From Folioceros fuciformis (Eukaryota > Anthocerotophyta > Anthocerotopsida > Anthocerotales): a DNA stretch of 44,189 bases. This document shows positions 43,101 to 44,189 of this stretch, piece by piece. Within the stretch, counting starts at the first letter, position 1, and the number at the start of each line of letters is the position of its first letter. Position numbers and translations under genes: made by a program. The notes below the pieces were generated by a model. The model worked only from the letters and a program-made list of their open reading frames with translations, was not told where the DNA came from and did not search any database. The stretch is from NCBI GenBank assembly GCA_049999805.1, contig JBNGIO010005967.1, forward strand, positions 65,362-109,550. Reading direction: 5' to 3'.

Positions 43101-44189
43101 TGCGTGGATTCAAGCAGATTGCGGGGGTTGACTATATTGAGTCAGAGTTATTCGCACCTGTTGTCCGAAACCAATCTATAAGATTCATGATTGCACTTAT
43201 GGCTGAGCTCAATATGTTTTTAGAACATCTTGATGTGTGCACAGCCTTCTTGAATGGCGACCTGAAGGAAACAATGTATATTCGTCAACCTGAAGGGTTC
43301 AGGGACCCAGATTTTCCGGAGAAGGTCTGTCGGCTGTTGAAGACACTTTATGGTCTGAAGCAATCCCCGAAGGCTTGGTTTGAAAAAATAGATGAGTTTC
43401 TATTGTCTATTGGTTTCAAGCACAGCCACAGCGACCCAAACCTATATGTCTTGCAAAATAGTAAAGGTCTGGTGCTACTTGCCTTATACGTGGACGATCT
43501 GGTTATCGCAGCTACAACAAAATCCCTTATGGATATGGTTAAAACATCCTTGACTGAGAGGTTTAAGATGAACCTTCTGGGTGAGTTAACATTCTGCCTA
43601 GGTGTTCAGGTGGACAGAAATCGGCAGTCTGGCACCATCACCCTGCACCAAACGAAGTATGTTAGTGAGATTATTCAAAGGTTCAATCTATCTGATGCTA
43701 AACCCTTGAGCACTCCTCTCCACATCAGCATAAAGGTGTCAAAGCAAGATGAACCAGAAAGTGAGTCAGAAAAATCTGAAATGCAAAATGTCCCATATAA
43801 GTGGGCAGTGGGGTGTTTGATATATTTAAATATTTGGACTTGCCCTGACATATCCAAGGCCACGCAAGAGGTGGCTAAGTATTCACAAAATCTAGGTAGA
43901 AATCACTGGAATGCTGTTAAGTGGATTTTTCGATACTTGCTACATACCAGAAGTCTTGGCCTGACGTACAAGGGAAATGGAGTGGGCAAGTTGGACCTTG
44001 TTGGCTGGTCTAATGCTGATTGGGAGGCCGACCTGGATCAAAAAAGAAGCTTTGCTGCATATGTGTTTACGATAAATGGGACAGCGATTACCGGGACCTG
44101 CAAGTTGCTTCCAACGATATGTTTATCATCAACTGAGTCAGAATACGGGGCCCTTTCTCGTGCTGGAAAAGAGGTCATTTCTGCCCGCA
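40115..44189 (+). pseudogene. Ty1/copia gag-pol polyprotein, inactivated, 3' partial
   Basis: One reading frame runs from ATG 40115 to the window edge with no frameshift, broken by stops at 41003, 41279, 41540, 42104 and 42542. Gag (40115-41005) ends in a zinc knuckle whose last Cys is Tyr (40991-40993). The protease motif is WFLNSGATHHVC with Asn for the catalytic Asp (41135-41137). The integrase has HxxxxH (HARLGH), CEPC, HTDLCGP and VAE, but Asn for the second catalytic Asp (41924-41926). Reverse transcriptase (about 42950-43680) is open and keeps YVDDL (about 43487). RNase H (about 43950 on) has Asn for its first Asp (44012-44014). The order PR-IN-RT-RH defines Ty1/copia. The stretch 42545-44189 is continuously open. 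The element cannot move by its own proteins. Confidence 0.93.

Noticed and set aside
1-44189. CRISPR arrays, rRNA, tRNA genes and bacterial operon signals
   Set aside because: None seen. The direct repeats are tandem without spacers, and the gene structure is eukaryotic.
42545-44189. Calling the open reverse-transcriptase part a functional gene
   Set aside because: It is a continuous frame with YVDDL, but it lies behind five in-frame stops in the same element and its RNase H has lost a catalytic Asp.

Overview
The window is nuclear DNA of a land plant. Evidence: a PLS-class pentatricopeptide-repeat (PPR) gene, split genes with short GT-AG introns, a plastid-type enoyl-ACP reductase, a plant-type dihydrodipicolinate reductase, an 8-cysteine lipid-transfer protein, a plant-only DRD1/CLASSY-type SNF2 gene, and Ty1/copia debris. 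The PPR repeat consensus (VTFVCLLQACA...) suggests to me a seed-free plant (bryophyte, lycophyte or fern), but I cannot fix the species.

Layout. 1-2.6 kb: 3' part of a PPR gene. 2.6-8.4 kb: repeat-rich and gene-free (foldback elements, hairpins, tandem arrays, an LTR primer-site relic, two 100-N gaps). 8.4-9.2 kb (+): a single-exon protein that is almost only a SAWADEE-like domain resembling the N-terminus of CLASSY (CLSY) proteins. 9.7-13.8 kb (-): a GIL1/IRK-interacting-protein-like gene. 16.1-17.9 kb (-): 8-exon plastid dihydrodipicolinate reductase (lysine synthesis). 19.9-20.5 kb (-): GPI-anchored lipid-transfer protein, divergent from a 12-exon enoyl-ACP reductase at 21.2-23.6 kb (+). 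24.0-28.0 kb (-): 4-exon DRD1/CLASSY-type SNF2 remodeler. 28.8-31.3 kb: AT-rich repeats. 31.6-37.8 kb: decayed fragments of the same SNF2 family on both strands, the last cut off at a copia graveyard. 39.2 kb to the window end: a copia element, 5' LTR plus gag-pol, running off the edge.

Theme. CLSY and DRD1 proteins work in RNA-directed DNA methylation (RdDM). Here a CLSY-type N-terminal module and a DRD1/CLSY-type SNF2 motor lie about 15 kb apart as separate genes, beside a nest of dead SNF2 copies. The neighbouring copia element has kept one reading frame without a frameshift. All damage I could find in it can be explained by C-to-T or G-to-A changes, none of the five stops needing a CG site, which is what deamination of non-CG-methylated DNA would leave. 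Exon joins were worked out by eye from splice sites, phase and protein-family continuity; the ENR, DAPB and SNF2 models each give an uninterrupted frame of whole codons.
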